Notes: generated by a model not told the origin, from the letters alone. DNA of 46,615 nt from Parcubacteria group bacterium CG1_02_58_44 (GCA_001872545.1 MNWN01000003.1:1-46615), one strand, 5' to 3'. Shown: positions 21,588 through 30,753, counted from the first letter of the stretch. Translations and numbers: made by a program.

Positions 21588-21615
21588 TTGACGTTTTTCA
21601 GGCGAGGATTATACT
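21588..21615 (+). promoter_or_regulatory. hrcA promoter (with divergent minus-strand -10)
   Basis: TTGACG, 16 bases, TATACT. The start would fall at the edge of CIRCE. The overlapping bases 21608-21613 read TATAAT on the minus strand. Confidence 0.75.
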
Positions 21616-21619
21616 GCCT

Positions 21620-21646
21620 TTAGCACTCGGACAATCGGAGTGCTAA
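21620..21646 (+). promoter_or_regulatory. CIRCE operator (HrcA-binding site)
   Basis: TTAGCACTC, nine bases, GAGTGCTAA: an exact match to the CIRCE consensus, 10 bases before hrcA and over its predicted transcription start. HrcA represses the cluster from here in the absence of heat stress. Confidence 0.97.
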
Positions 21647-21656
21647 CAGACCAGAC

Positions 21657-22370
21657 ATGCTAATAGAGACCGAAAATCGAAAGTTGCGGGTGCTCGAGGC
21701 TATCGTGCGCGAATATCTGGAGTCGGCCGAACCGGTCGGTTCCGGGACCCTGGTCGAGAAGTACGGCCTGCGGGTCTCTTCGGCTACCGTTCGCAACGAC
21801 ATGGCCGACCTGACCGAGCATGGACTCCTGGAGCAGCCGCACACTTCGGCAGGGCGACGCCCGACTGAGCAGGGCTACCGTGTATTCGTCCGTGAATTCG
21901 TTGGCGACGGCGAGAAATTGGTCGATGAGTTGCTTCGGCAGATAACTGCAGCAGCCAGCGAGATGGCCGTGCGGCGTGAGGCTGCGGCTCGTGATTTCGC
22001 TCGTTACGTAGCCCAACTAACTGGCGAGACGGTCTTCGTCAGCTTCGGAGACGGATCGGCCTTTCTGACCGGCATGTCCAACCTGTTCAGCAAGCCCGAG
22101 TTCCGCGAGCCGGATTTGGTCCGCGAGTTCTCGGACATGTTCGACCGGTTCGATGAGCTGGCGGCGGATACCCTGCGGCAAATGGACAGCGAGCTGGCGG
22201 TCATGATCGGTGACGAGAACCCGTTCTGCAGCCACTTGAGCTCGGTCGTCGCCAGATGGGAATCGGACGGCCTGCCGATCGGTCTGTTCGGCGTGATCGG
22301 ACCGACGCGTATGGACTACGAGCTGAACGTCGGCCTGATGCGGACACTCCGCGAGGAACTTGAAAAGTAA
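21657..22370 (+). CDS. hrcA: Heat-inducible transcription repressor HrcA
   Basis: 237 residues, shorter than the ~340 of classical HrcA, as in many CPR proteins. The N-terminal winged helix is well conserved: [39 protein letters not shown] and [19 protein letters not shown]. The central GAF-like domain is reduced and the end ([19 protein letters not shown]) keeps the final HrcA motif. It binds CIRCE and is stabilised by the GroE or Hsp70 system. First gene of the cluster, autoregulated. Confidence 0.95.
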   Translation: MLIETENRKLRVLEAIVREYLESAEPVGSGTLVEKYGLRVSSATVRNDMADLTEHGLLEQPHTSAGRRPTEQGYRVFVREFVGDGEKLVDELLRQITAAASEMAVRREAAARDFARYVAQLTGETVFVSFGDGSAFLTGMSNLFSKPEFREPDLVREFSDMFDRFDELAADTLRQMDSELAVMIGDENPFCSHLSSVVARWESDGLPIGLFGVIGPTRMDYELNVGLMRTLREELEK

Positions 22371-22387
22371 TTTCTCATATCGAAACT

Positions 22388-22900
22388 ATGGACGATCATC
22401 AGCAGGATGAGGAACAGCCGACGGAAGACGATGTCCGATCCGAGGCTGAAGGCGGCGAAATGACCAGCACAGTTGAGCAGAATCTCGACTACAAGGATTC
22501 GTATCTGAGGGCAGTGGCCGACTACGACAATCTAAAGAAGGAAATCGTCAGATTGCGCGGCGAATACGCACGGTACGCGGCGGTTGAGGTGGTGCGTGAG
22601 TTCCTGCCGGTCTACGACAACCTGAAGAAGGCTCTAGAGCATGCGCCTGCCAGTGACGGCTGCACCAAGTGGACCGAAGGGATCGGCCTGATCGCCGACC
22701 AGTGCGGCAAGGTGCTGGCCGCAGCCGGCGTTCAGGCGGTCGACGAGGTCGGCATGCCGTTCGATCCGACAGTGCATGAGGCGCTCATGCGCGAGAAGCG
22801 CGATGGCGCGGTGACGGATACCGTAGTCAAGGTAGTCGAACCGGGCTACCGTCTGCACGATCGCGTGCTGCGTCCGGCCAAGGTCATCGTGGCCGAATAG
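22388..22900 (+). CDS. grpE: Nucleotide exchange factor GrpE
   Basis: 170 residues. An acidic disordered N-terminus (residues 1-35) is followed by a long helix (YKDSYLRAVADYDNLKKEIV) and the beta-domain with the GrpE motif GVQAVDEVGMPFDPTVHEA, MREKRDG and PGYRLHDRVLRPAKVIVAE. It releases ADP from DnaK. It lies 17 bases after hrcA. Confidence 0.95.
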   Translation: MDDHQQDEEQPTEDDVRSEAEGGEMTSTVEQNLDYKDSYLRAVADYDNLKKEIVRLRGEYARYAAVEVVREFLPVYDNLKKALEHAPASDGCTKWTEGIGLIADQCGKVLAAAGVQAVDEVGMPFDPTVHEALMREKRDGAVTDTVVKVVEPGYRLHDRVLRPAKVIVAE

Positions 22901-22919
22901 TTTTTCGTAAACATTCCGG

Positions 22920-22940
22920 TCCGCCGTACATTACGGCGGA
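22920..22940 (+). other. Intercistronic hairpin between grpE and dnaK
   Basis: TCCGCCGTA, loop CAT, TACGGCGGA: a perfect 9-bp stem without a T-run, 33 bases before dnaK. It may be an mRNA-processing or stability element, as known for dnaK operons of other bacteria. Confidence 0.55.
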
Positions 22941-22973
22941 TACGGGGAATCATGACTGATTAAGAAACAAGAT

Positions 22974-24899
22974 ATGCCAAAGATACTCGGAATCGACCTC
23001 GGTACCACCAATTCATGCATGGCCGTGATGGAGGGAGGTCAGCCCAAGGTCCTGGAGAACAAGGAAGGCAACCGCACCACTCCGTCGGTCGTGGCCGTGA
23101 CCAAGAACGGCGAGCGGCTGGTCGGTCAGATGGCCAAACGTCAGGCGGTCGTCAATTCGGAGAACACCCTGTATTCGATCAAGCGCTTTATCGGTCGCCG
23201 CTGGACTGACGATGAGGTCAAGCACGAGAAGGCACTGCTGCCGTTCGCATTGGTTCAGGCTGGCGAGGGTGTGAAGGTCAAGATGGCGGACAAGGAGTAC
23301 ACGCCGCAGGAGATCTCGGCCATGGTGCTGCAGAAGCTCAAGGCCGACGCCGAGGACAAGCTCGGCGAGCCGGTCACCGAGGCGGTCATTACCGTACCGG
23401 CCTATTTCGACGACGCGCAGCGGCAGGCTACTAAGGATGCCGGTGAGATTGCCGGCTTGACCGTCAAGCGCATCATCAACGAGCCGACGGCGGCCGCGTT
23501 AGCTTATGGTTTCGACAAGAAGCAGGGTAAGATCGCGGTCTATGACTTGGGCGGCGGAACCTTCGACGTGTCGGTGCTCGAGGTGGCCGAGGATACTGTC
23601 GAGGTGAAGGCCACGAACGGAGACACGCATTTGGGCGGTGACGACTTCGATCAGATTATCATCCGCTGGATAATCGACGAGTACAAAAAGTCCGAGGGCA
23701 TTGATCTGTCAAAGGACATGCTCGCACTGCAGCGCATAAAGGAGTCGGCCGAGAAGGCCAAGATTGAGCTGTCGACCGCTCAGCAGACAGAGATCAATCA
23801 GCCGTTCATCACCAGCGACGAGAACGGTCCGAAGCATCTGGTGATGACCATCCAACGCTCCAAACTGGAGGAGCTGGTCGGCGATCTGGTCAAGAAGACG
23901 CTCGAGCCGTGCAAGAAGGCGCTCGCCGACGCCGGCTTGGACAAGAAGGACATCAACGAGATCGTGATGGTCGGCGGCATGACGCGCATGCCCCTGGTCC
24001 TGAAGGTGGTCGAGGAGTTCTTCGGCAAGAAGCCGAACGTGACCGTGAATCCGGACGAGGTCGTGGCCCTGGGTGCGGCCGTGCAGGCCGGAGTGCTGCA
24101 GGGCGACGTCAAGGACGTGCTGCTGTTGGACGTGACTCCGCTGTCTTTGGGCATCGAGACCCTGGGCGGCGTGATGACCAAACTGATCGAGCGCAACACC
24201 ACCATTCCGACCTCCAAGTCGCAGGTCTTCTCGACTGCCGCAGACAGTCAGTCCTCGGTGGAGATTCACGTACTGCAGGGCGAGCGTGACTTCAGCAAGG
24301 ATAACAAGACGTTGGGTCGGTTCATTCTGGACGGAATACCGCCGGCGCCGCGCGGCACGCCGCAGGTCGAGGTGTCCTTCGACATTGACGCCAACGGCAT
24401 ACTGTCGGTGTCGGCCAAGGACAAGGCCACCGGCAAGGAACAGAAGATCATCATCACCGCCTCGACCGGACTCTCCAAGGACGAGGTCGAGCGCATGAAG
24501 AAGGATGCCGAGGTGCATGCCGACGAGGACAAGAAAAAGAAGGAGCTGGTTGAGCTGAAGAACAATGCCGAGTCCATGGTCTATACGACGGAGAAGATGC
24601 TCAAGGACTACGAGGGCAAGATCGGCGACGAGGACAAGAAGAAGGTCGAGGAAAAGATCGAGGCCATGAAGAAGGTCAAGGACGGCGAGGACCAGGAGGC
24701 GATCAAGAAGGCGGCCGACGAGCTGACCGATGTGGCGCAGCAGGTCGGTGGCGCGATGTACAAGCAGGAGCAGGAGGCGACTGAGCCGCAGGGCACGCCG
24801 ACCGGCGCCGTTCATGCCTCGAATTCGGGCGACGGTGGCGAAAAGAAGGACGGTGAGCCGATCGACGCCGAGTTTGAGGAGAAGCGACCCGATGCCTAG
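22974..24899 (+). CDS. dnaK: Hsp70 chaperone DnaK
   Basis: 641 residues, full length. ATPase signatures [33 protein letters not shown] and [13 protein letters not shown] are intact, as are the linker [15 protein letters not shown], the substrate-binding domain and a helical lid. The C-terminus is acidic and glycine-rich ([15 protein letters not shown]), the usual co-chaperone EEVD-like tail in loose form. Its lid has several KKK-rich stretches. With DnaJ and GrpE it refolds proteins. The cluster continues to dnaJ only after a 0.8-kb interruption. Confidence 0.98.
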   Translation: MPKILGIDLGTTNSCMAVMEGGQPKVLENKEGNRTTPSVVAVTKNGERLVGQMAKRQAVVNSENTLYSIKRFIGRRWTDDEVKHEKALLPFALVQAGEGVKVKMADKEYTPQEISAMVLQKLKADAEDKLGEPVTEAVITVPAYFDDAQRQATKDAGEIAGLTVKRIINEPTAAALAYGFDKKQGKIAVYDLGGGTFDVSVLEVAEDTVEVKATNGDTHLGGDDFDQIIIRWIIDEYKKSEGIDLSKDMLALQRIKESAEKAKIELSTAQQTEINQPFITSDENGPKHLVMTIQRSKLEELVGDLVKKTLEPCKKALADAGLDKKDINEIVMVGGMTRMPLVLKVVEEFFGKKPNVTVNPDEVVALGAAVQAGVLQGDVKDVLLLDVTPLSLGIETLGGVMTKLIERNTTIPTSKSQVFSTAADSQSSVEIHVLQGERDFSKDNKTLGRFILDGIPPAPRGTPQVEVSFDIDANGILSVSAKDKATGKEQKIIITASTGLSKDEVERMKKDAEVHADEDKKKKELVELKNNAESMVYTTEKMLKDYEGKIGDEDKKKVEEKIEAMKKVKDGEDQEAIKKAADELTDVAQQVGGAMYKQEQEATEPQGTPTGAVHASNSGDGGEKKDGEPIDAEFEEKRPDA

Positions 24900-24970
24900 G
24901 GCTTCGGGTCGTCCCGGAATTCTGAACAACAGTGAAGGATATACGGGAACCAAGAGAATGCCGCAACTAC

Positions 24971-25058
24971 TGTCGTCCCGGCCTCCGAGCCGGGACCCAG
25001 GAACTGCCTATCGTGGATCCCGGATACCGCTCGCTGCGCTCGCGGTTCCGGGATGACA
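24971..25058. repeat. TIR-bearing palindromic repeat, copy 1
   Basis: An 88-bp unit with ends TGTCGTCCCGG and CCGGGATGACA, which are inverted repeats of each other, and internal CCGG-rich hairpins including GAGCCGGGACC and CGCTCGCTGCGCTCGCG. It is the same family as 25105-25191 and the copies at 46069-46355. Similar TGTCATCCCGG elements are widespread in some bacterial lineages. Confidence 0.75.
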
Positions 25059-25104
25059 ATTTGTGGGGGTGTAGGTATCTTGCATCCCGCATCGAAACCC
25101 GCCA

Positions 25105-25191
25105 TGTCATCCCGGGCTTGACCCGGGATCCAGAAACCATTGATCGTGGATCCCGGACATTACTTACTACGTTCGTGATTCCGGAATGACA
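25105..25191. repeat. TIR-bearing palindromic repeat, copy 2
   Basis: 87 bp with ends TGTCATCCCGGG and CCGGAATGACA; an internal CCCGGGCTTGACCCGGG hairpin. Tandem neighbour of copy 1, 46 bases apart, between dnaK and dnaJ. Confidence 0.75.
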
Positions 25192-25201
25192 TTATTTAAT
25201 A

Positions 25202-25432
25202 ATGCTTGATCAATCCCTAAAGATATTGAATCTTGTAGTGGCAGTTATAACTATTATTTCGGCCATTGGAATTGCTGTCGGGAAGTTCTATAAATGGGCT
25301 TTTCTCAGAGGAGAAGAGAAGAAAAAAATGTTGGAGTTCGAAAAAAGAATACAAAGATTAGAGACTTCGCAATCAACTCAAATTTTTCCGATTGAAACTA
25401 TTCAACAATCAACTAGAAGTAAGTGGAGATAA
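25202..25432 (+). CDS. Small single-pass membrane protein, unknown function
   Basis: 76 residues: one hydrophobic segment at residues 10-30 (LVVAVITIISAIGIAVG) followed by a basic, coiled-coil-like stretch (EEKKKMLEFEKRIQRLE). Codon use is AT-rich and unlike the GC-rich chaperone genes around it, and it starts 10 bases after a repeat element, so it may have come in by transfer or insertion. No clear ribosome site. Not a known dnaK-operon member. It lies 3 bases before the next start. Confidence 0.55.
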   Translation: MLDQSLKILNLVVAVITIISAIGIAVGKFYKWAFLRGEEKKKMLEFEKRIQRLETSQSTQIFPIETIQQSTRSKWR

Positions 25433-25434
25433 AT

Positions 25435-25734
25435 ATGAATCAACCCAACCAAAACCAGAATCAGATGCAGCTCAAGGTCGATGACGCCATTCTGCGCGGA
25501 GCCTACGCCAATAACATGCAGGTGGCGCACACCAAGGAGGAGTTCGTGATGGACTTCATGAACATGTTCCCGCCGGTGGCCACGCTGAACGCGCGGGTGA
25601 TCGTCTCGCCCGGACACATGAAGCGTATGCTGGCCGCATTGAACGAGAACGTGAAGCGCTACGAGGAAGTGCACGGCACGATCGAGGCCGCCACTTCTCC
25701 GGCTGACAGTGAGATGGGCTTCAAGACGATGTAA
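25435..25734 (+). CDS. DUF3467 family protein
   Basis: 99 residues. ANNMQVAHTKEEFVMDFMNM, then RVIVSPGHMKRMLAALNENVKRYE is the DUF3467 core; the N-terminus is a short Gln/Asn-rich tail. ATG at 25435 is preceded by GGAG at 7 bases; an upstream ATG at 25423 overlaps the preceding gene and lacks support. The function of DUF3467 is not known to me. Its stop abuts the dnaJ ATG with no gap, so it is translated with dnaJ, which hints at a chaperone-linked role. Confidence 0.88.
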   Translation: MNQPNQNQNQMQLKVDDAILRGAYANNMQVAHTKEEFVMDFMNMFPPVATLNARVIVSPGHMKRMLAALNENVKRYEEVHGTIEAATSPADSEMGFKTM

Positions 25735-26790
25735 ATGAAAGACTACTACGACATCCTGGGGGTGCAGAGGAACGCTTCGTCCGACGACATCAAGCGTGCC
25801 TTTAGGAAACTTGCGCATCAGCACCATCCTGACAAGGCGGGCGGCGACGCGGAGAAGTTCAAGGAGATCAATCGTGCCTATCAGACTTTGGGCGACGAGA
25901 AGAAGCGTACTCAGTACGACCAGCTCGGCTACTCGAACTATGAACAGATGGGCAGCGGCGGCGGTCCGGGACCGGGCGGGTTCGACTTTTCCGGTTTTCG
26001 CAGCGGCGGCGCGCAGGGTTTCGATTTCGGCGACATTTTCGGCGGCGGTGGACGGTCCGGGCGTCAGGCCGAGAAGCGCGGCCGGCATATTGAGATGGAC
26101 TTGCCGCTCACTTTCGAGGAGGCGGCCTTCGGCGTCAGCAGGACCATCGGTCCGCACCGCACCGTAACCTGTCCTGACTGCGAAGGTACCGGCGCGGAGA
26201 AGGGGACGGCGCTCAAGTCCTGCAGCGAGTGCGGCGGCAGCGGCCAGGTCAGGACCGTTCAGCAGACCATCATCGGCAATTTCCAGTCGACACGTACCTG
26301 CTCGCGCTGTCAGGGCGACGGCAAGCTGCCGGAGAAGCCATGCGGCACCTGCTCGGGCGGCGGTGTGGTCAGGCGTTCCAAGAACGTAGAGGTCAGCATT
26401 CCGGCCGGCATCGGCGACGGCGAGGTGCTGCGCGTGTCCGGTGAGGGCGAGGCGGTGAAGGGCGGCCGTTCGGGGGACCTTTACCTGACCGTTCGAATGA
26501 AACGTCATCCGAAATTCGAACGCGAGGGATTCGATGTACACAGCGAGGAGGAGGTCTCTTTTCCTCAAGCCGCACTCGGCACCAAGGTCGACGTCAGTAC
26601 GCTCGACGGCGACGTGTCGCTCAAGATTCCGGCCGGAACCCAGTCGAGTACGGTCATGCGGCTCAAGGGCAAGGGCGTTCCTTTCCTGAAGGGCACCGGC
26701 CGCGGCGATCATTACGTCACCGTACGCGTGGCCGTACCGACTAAGCTGACGCGGCAGCAGCGCAAGGCGCTCGAGGACTGGGGTGAATAA
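25735..26790 (+). CDS. dnaJ: Hsp40 co-chaperone DnaJ
   Basis: 351 residues. J domain (residues 1-65) with HHPDKAGGD containing the essential HPD; a Gly/Phe-rich region at about 75-115; four zinc-finger repeats CPDCEGTG, CSECGGSG, CSRCQGDG and CGTCSGGG; then the C-terminal substrate domains. It stimulates DnaK ATPase. It starts immediately after the DUF3467 stop, with no Shine-Dalgarno of its own, so reinitiation is likely. Confidence 0.97.
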   Translation: MKDYYDILGVQRNASSDDIKRAFRKLAHQHHPDKAGGDAEKFKEINRAYQTLGDEKKRTQYDQLGYSNYEQMGSGGGPGPGGFDFSGFRSGGAQGFDFGDIFGGGGRSGRQAEKRGRHIEMDLPLTFEEAAFGVSRTIGPHRTVTCPDCEGTGAEKGTALKSCSECGGSGQVRTVQQTIIGNFQSTRTCSRCQGDGKLPEKPCGTCSGGGVVRRSKNVEVSIPAGIGDGEVLRVSGEGEAVKGGRSGDLYLTVRMKRHPKFEREGFDVHSEEEVSFPQAALGTKVDVSTLDGDVSLKIPAGTQSSTVMRLKGKGVPFLKGTGRGDHYVTVRVAVPTKLTRQQRKALEDWGE

Positions 26791-26804
26791 ACGAAAGAGG
26801 AAAT

Positions 26805-27515
26805 ATGGCCTTTAATGACTTTGCGGAAAAGCTCGGACGGCTTGGCATCGATCGGGACAGCCTTCCGGAAAAAACTCCGGAAAAGTGGATGTTCGAAAGG
26901 AATGACATACCCGAATATCTTTCGGCGGCACTGTCGCATGCACTGTTAGGACTGACCGAACGACGGATGGACATGCCGTTTCTGCACATAACGCCGACTG
27001 AGACCTTGGATGAAAATGGCGTCAGAACGTCGACGAATTTTGAGCAATCTATTATGAGCCGGGGGTTCGACCGGAACACGAGCGGTATTGTCTTTGTGGA
27101 CCGCAATCCGGACAGAAATTGGGAGGAAGCTCCGCCAGAGCATTTCATCTCTAGGCCGGAACTACTGCTTGAGGATTTGAGGAGGGCCATTCAGAGTTTC
27201 GTTCACCACGGTGTCAGGACAAATAAGGGCATTCTTGGATTTAATGGGAAACGCGGAAGTCGGGAAGCCGACTATTTGGCTCACGGTCAAGGCGTCCCTT
27301 TGGTCATGGTTGGCGACCAGACAGGAATCAGTAGGCGGCGTGGAGTTGACGGCATCGAACACTACATAACCAACGAAGGCATTCCACCGGATAGGATCAT
27401 GGGGAGCCTGGAGATCGCTGCTCTGGACATGGAAAGTAAAGAGGATGTCGTGACACTGGCCAAGGAACTTGCGGAACTCATCAACGGCTATTTGGACAGG
27501 ACCTCAAAACGATGA
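26805..27515 (+). CDS. Protein of unknown function
   Basis: 236 residues, soluble, with no signal peptide or membrane segment. AGAGGA lies 5 bases before the ATG, and the gene follows dnaJ by 14 bases, so it may be the last gene of the heat-shock cluster. Mixed alpha/beta composition with segments such as DMPFLHITPTETLDENG, GIVFVDRNPDRNW and VPLVMVGDQTGISRRRG; I recognise no domain. Two other genes of similar codon use follow, each with its own signals. Confidence 0.6.
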   Translation: MAFNDFAEKLGRLGIDRDSLPEKTPEKWMFERNDIPEYLSAALSHALLGLTERRMDMPFLHITPTETLDENGVRTSTNFEQSIMSRGFDRNTSGIVFVDRNPDRNWEEAPPEHFISRPELLLEDLRRAIQSFVHHGVRTNKGILGFNGKRGSREADYLAHGQGVPLVMVGDQTGISRRRGVDGIEHYITNEGIPPDRIMGSLEIAALDMESKEDVVTLAKELAELINGYLDRTSKR

Positions 27516-27569
27516 CGATCTGTTTTGACTTTTCATTGTGGATATCCGAACGACGTTGGGTGCAGCCCG

Positions 27570-27578
27570 TGTTATACT
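27570..27578 (+). promoter_or_regulatory. Extended -10 (TGtTATACT)
   Basis: Lies 12 bases before a strong AAGGAGG (27590-27596) and upstream of the membrane protein gene at 27628. No good -35. Confidence 0.5.
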
Positions 27579-27627
27579 GAAGGCACTTTAAGGAGGAATA
27601 ATCGCGGCTTCGGCCGCCATTTCAATA

Positions 27628-28212
27628 ATGTTCTTGCTGGCAGCGGCGGCGGCAGCAGTCGAGACCGGACCGGGACCGGGACTGGTCAAGGCAGTCGACG
27701 GATTGGTCGGATACGTATCGTCGGTCGATTGGGCGACACCGACCTGGGACCTTTTCATCGTCATCTTCTTTATTGTGACGGTGTTTCTCTACGGCATGTC
27801 CCTTGGACGCGACCGCATCATCGTCATTTTGGTCTCTATCTACATGGCACTGGCGGTGGTGTCGAACATTCCGGTCGTAAGTTCGGCCGGCGGTTCGGCC
27901 AATGTCCTGGTCGGCAACCTTTTCGTACTTAAGGTCACGTCTTTTCTCGGACTGTTCGTCCTGCTGTTCTTTCTGCTGTCGCGTTCGGCATTGATGCGCA
28001 CCTTCGGCAACATGGCCAACGGTTCCTGGTTCCAGGTTTTCCTGTTTTCTATTTTCCACGTCGGACTGCTGGTCAGCATTACACTGTCGTTCCTGCCGCC
28101 GGATGCAGTCGGACATCTGGCGCCGATCACCCGGACGATTTTCGCCTCCGACTGGGCTAAGTTCGCCTGGATCGTGGCGCCAGTCGCCAGCATGATGGTA
28201 CTGAAGGCTTGA
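27628..28212 (+). CDS. Multi-pass membrane protein, unknown function (start uncertain)
   Basis: 194 residues from ATG with about five hydrophobic segments (for example WDLFIVIFFIVTVFLYGMSLG and SFLGLFVLLFFLLSR). Resembles CvpA-like or general CPR membrane proteins, but I cannot name the family. The strong Shine-Dalgarno AAGGAGG at 27590-27596 is 31 bases from this ATG but 4 bases from an in-frame ATC at 27601 that would add AASAAISI to the front, so a non-AUG start is possible. A terminator follows at 28233. Confidence 0.65.
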   Translation: MFLLAAAAAAVETGPGPGLVKAVDGLVGYVSSVDWATPTWDLFIVIFFIVTVFLYGMSLGRDRIIVILVSIYMALAVVSNIPVVSSAGGSANVLVGNLFVLKVTSFLGLFVLLFFLLSRSALMRTFGNMANGSWFQVFLFSIFHVGLLVSITLSFLPPDAVGHLAPITRTIFASDWAKFAWIVAPVASMMVLKA

Positions 28213-28232
28213 CCTTAGCTCGGTAATGTGAT

Positions 28233-28260
28233 AGTCCTTCCTTCAAGGAGGACTTTCTTT
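28233..28260 (+). terminator. Rho-independent terminator
   Basis: AGTCCT(T)CC pairs with GGAGGACT around TTCAA with one bulged T, then TTCTTT. Confidence 0.6.
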
Positions 28261-28274
28261 ATGGAAAGAAACGA

Positions 28275-29088
28275 ATGAGACTTTTTTCTCACGAGACATT
28301 CAAAGAGACTGACTGATGAAGACCGAGAGTCATCGGAGTTTGTCGGTATCTCCGAGAGTGGCGTCGAGCTGGCGGGGGAGAGGGCCAAGGACATCCTGGC
28401 CCTGTTGGACAGAGCAGAGGAAGAGACCGTCATGTTTCTCGGCGGCAGCTCGGACATCAGACGAACCGCCTCGACTGCCTTGGCTTACGGCGATGAGATC
28501 AGGCGGCTCCTTGAGGAATTGGGACGGCACGATGTCGTAGTTGTGCTGCCCAGCGACATATCGGGGATTTCCAGTGCGATCGGAATGAGGGAGTACCTGC
28601 TTGAATTGGCTGCGTCCAATCCGGGCAAAAAGCTGGTCGTGGATCTGCCTTTGTTCACCAAGGAGCTTTCCTATCGCGGTTCCTTTCAGACTAGAGACGG
28701 AGAATCGACGCCGTACTGGAACGATTGGCTGAAGCGGACCGGCGGTGATGTCGAAGACTGGTTCGAGAACTGGAACCGAGATTCGAAACTCATGGGTCCC
28801 GATCCGAACAAGGTCGCCGAGATGCAGCTTCACGGAATAGGGAGACTGCGGCGGCTTGCGAGCCAATGTTTTCCTGACGGTCGGCCCTTACTTATCGGGG
28901 CGGTCGGTCACAGTCTGACCTTGGATGCTCTGGCGGTTTTTCTCGCCAACGGCGGTGAGGTTACTGTCGATGCGTTCAGGGAATTGGGTGGATTGTTGAT
29001 CGGCGAGACACAGATGATTTCCGTGACTGTTGGTCAGGACGGGAAACAAGTCTTCAGGTACGGAGACGTCGAGATGCCTCTAGAGTAG
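28275..29088 (+). pseudogene. Histidine-phosphatase-like protein with a homopolymer frameshift
   Basis: ATG at 28275 reads MRLF and then leaves frame at a run of six T (28282-28287), with an early stop. With five T the frame becomes MRLFLTRHSKRLTDEDRESS and continues to 29088 as one ~270-residue protein: RHS resembles the RHG catalytic motif of the phosphoglycerate-mutase/histidine-phosphatase family, and GAVGHSLTLDALAVFLA holds the second histidine. The downstream part also has an in-frame TTG (28405) that might start a shorter protein. Causes could be slippage, a real mutation or an assembly error. A terminator follows. Confidence 0.7.
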
Positions 29089-29107
29089 AAAGGAAATGAA
29101 GGACTGT

Positions 29108-29139
29108 AAGGTCTCGGGTTAGCCTGAGACCTTTTTTTT
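29108..29139 (+). terminator. Rho-independent terminator
   Basis: AAGGTCTC(G)GG pairs with CC(T)GAGACCTT, then a run of eight T. Confidence 0.9.
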
Positions 29140-29297
29140 CGCAGAATCACGGGCATGAGTCAGGGGAGTGTTATTTTTCGCCTTAAAATTCATTTTTTGA
29201 ATCGTTTTAGCCTTATTTTTTGGAAAAAGACGATCCGACAGGTCTTTCCCGCCGACAATCAAGGTGTTAGCATGACTTCGTTCACCCTGAACCAACT

Positions 29298-30731
29298 ATG
29301 CTTAAACTTTTCGACTCCTACACCAAGAAGAAGCGTGCCTTCCGTCCGTTACGTAAGGGCAAGGTCACGTTCTACGGCTGCGGACCGACTGTCTACAGCA
29401 GCGTGCACATCGGGAATCTAAGGACCTTCCTTTTCTATGATCTGCTGCGGCGTCTTTTCGAGTTCTCCAAGCTGGAGGTGACGCAGGTGATGAACATCAC
29501 CGATGTCGGGCACATGATGGCTGACGCCGACGAGGGCGAGGACAAGATGGAGGTCTCAGCCAAGGAAAGCGGCCAGTCGCCGCAGGAGGTGGCGGAGTTC
29601 TATGCTCGCCAGTTCTTCCGTGATATTGATCGGCTGAACTTTCGGCGCGCCGACGTCTATCCGAAGGCCAGCGAGCACGTCACCGAAATGATCCGGCTGA
29701 TCGGCCGTCTGCTCGACAGGGGCCATGCCTACAAAGTCAGGCACGGCGACGGCGGAACGAGCGTCTATTTTGACGTCTCGACCTTTCCCGACTACGGCAA
29801 GCTGTCGGGCAACAGGTTGGACGACCTGAATCCGGGAGCCAGGATCGAGGTCCGGGACGAGAAGCGGCATCCGGCCGACTTCTCCCTCTGGATACACAAT
29901 CCCAAGCACTTGATGCAGTGGGAGGCGCCATGGGGCAGCGGTTATCCGGGTTGGCACATTGAGTGTTCGGCCATGGCCATCAAGTACCTGGGCGAGACCA
30001 TCGACGTTCATGCCGGAGGTGAGGATAACAAGTTTCCCCATCACGAATGTGAGATCGCCCAGTCGGAGTGTGCGACTGGACATGAGTTTTCCCGCTATTG
30101 GCTGCATGTGACTCATCTGCTGGTCGACGGGGAGAAGATGTCTAAGTCCAAGGGCAAATTTTTTACGCTGGACGACCTGCTGGAGAAGGGGTTTTCGGCT
30201 AGGGCAGTCCGCTATCTGTTGTTGTCATCGCACTATCGTCAGACACTGAACTTCACCATGCATGGTTTGGATTCGGCTACGGCGACCTTAGACCGACTGG
30301 ACAGCTTCGCCGATACGCTGAACCGTCATTCGGGAAATGGGAAGGGCGTGCGTGTCAACCCGGCGGTCGCGGCCAGGAAGGGGTTCGTCGCCGCATTGAA
30401 CGATGACCTGAACGTCCCGAACGCCCTGGCGGTGCTGTTCGACTACGTGCGCGAGGCCAACGAACGGATGGCTAAAGACGAACTCACTGTCAGTGAGCGT
30501 TCCGACGCCGACCGGCTGATGAAGACGGTAGGTCAGCTGTTGGGATTCACCTTCGGCCGAACGGTCGGCGATGATGACGTTTCGTCTAGCGTCAAAGCGC
30601 TGGTCGAGAAGCGCGAACAGGCCAGAAAGGAGAAGGCCTTTTCTGAGGCCGATCGCATCCGTCTCGAACTGCTCGACAGGGGCTACGAGATCGAGGACAC
30701 TTCCGACGGTCCGGTCATCAAGAGGAAGTAG
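29298..30731 (+). CDS. cysS: Cysteinyl-tRNA synthetase
   Basis: 477 residues, class I synthetase. Residues 25-41 read FYGCGPTVYSSVHIGN with the zinc ligand C28 and HIGN (37-40); EKMSKSKG is the KMSKS loop; WHIECSAM and AGGEDNKFPHHECE are the CysRS zinc and active-site motifs. C-terminal anticodon-binding helices are complete. It charges tRNA-Cys. The ATG at 29298 fits the family start; no clear promoter is found in the 158 bases after the preceding terminator. Confidence 0.97.
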   Translation: MLKLFDSYTKKKRAFRPLRKGKVTFYGCGPTVYSSVHIGNLRTFLFYDLLRRLFEFSKLEVTQVMNITDVGHMMADADEGEDKMEVSAKESGQSPQEVAEFYARQFFRDIDRLNFRRADVYPKASEHVTEMIRLIGRLLDRGHAYKVRHGDGGTSVYFDVSTFPDYGKLSGNRLDDLNPGARIEVRDEKRHPADFSLWIHNPKHLMQWEAPWGSGYPGWHIECSAMAIKYLGETIDVHAGGEDNKFPHHECEIAQSECATGHEFSRYWLHVTHLLVDGEKMSKSKGKFFTLDDLLEKGFSARAVRYLLLSSHYRQTLNFTMHGLDSATATLDRLDSFADTLNRHSGNGKGVRVNPAVAARKGFVAALNDDLNVPNALAVLFDYVREANERMAKDELTVSERSDADRLMKTVGQLLGFTFGRTVGDDDVSSSVKALVEKREQARKEKAFSEADRIRLELLDRGYEIEDTSDGPVIKRK

Positions 30732-30753
30732 TCAGTACATCGGACCGTAACCA

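Noticed and set aside
23709-24953. 414-codon minus-strand open frame opposite dnaK
   Set aside because: dnaK is certain on the plus strand; the antisense product is Leu/His/Val-rich and has no domain pattern.
25402-26712. 436-codon minus-strand open frame opposite dnaJ
   Set aside because: dnaJ with all four zinc repeats is on the plus strand; the antisense frame is a compositional shadow.
29155-29421. 88-codon plus-strand frame before cysS
   Set aside because: It overlaps the cysS start in another frame, begins just after a terminator and has no plausible composition.
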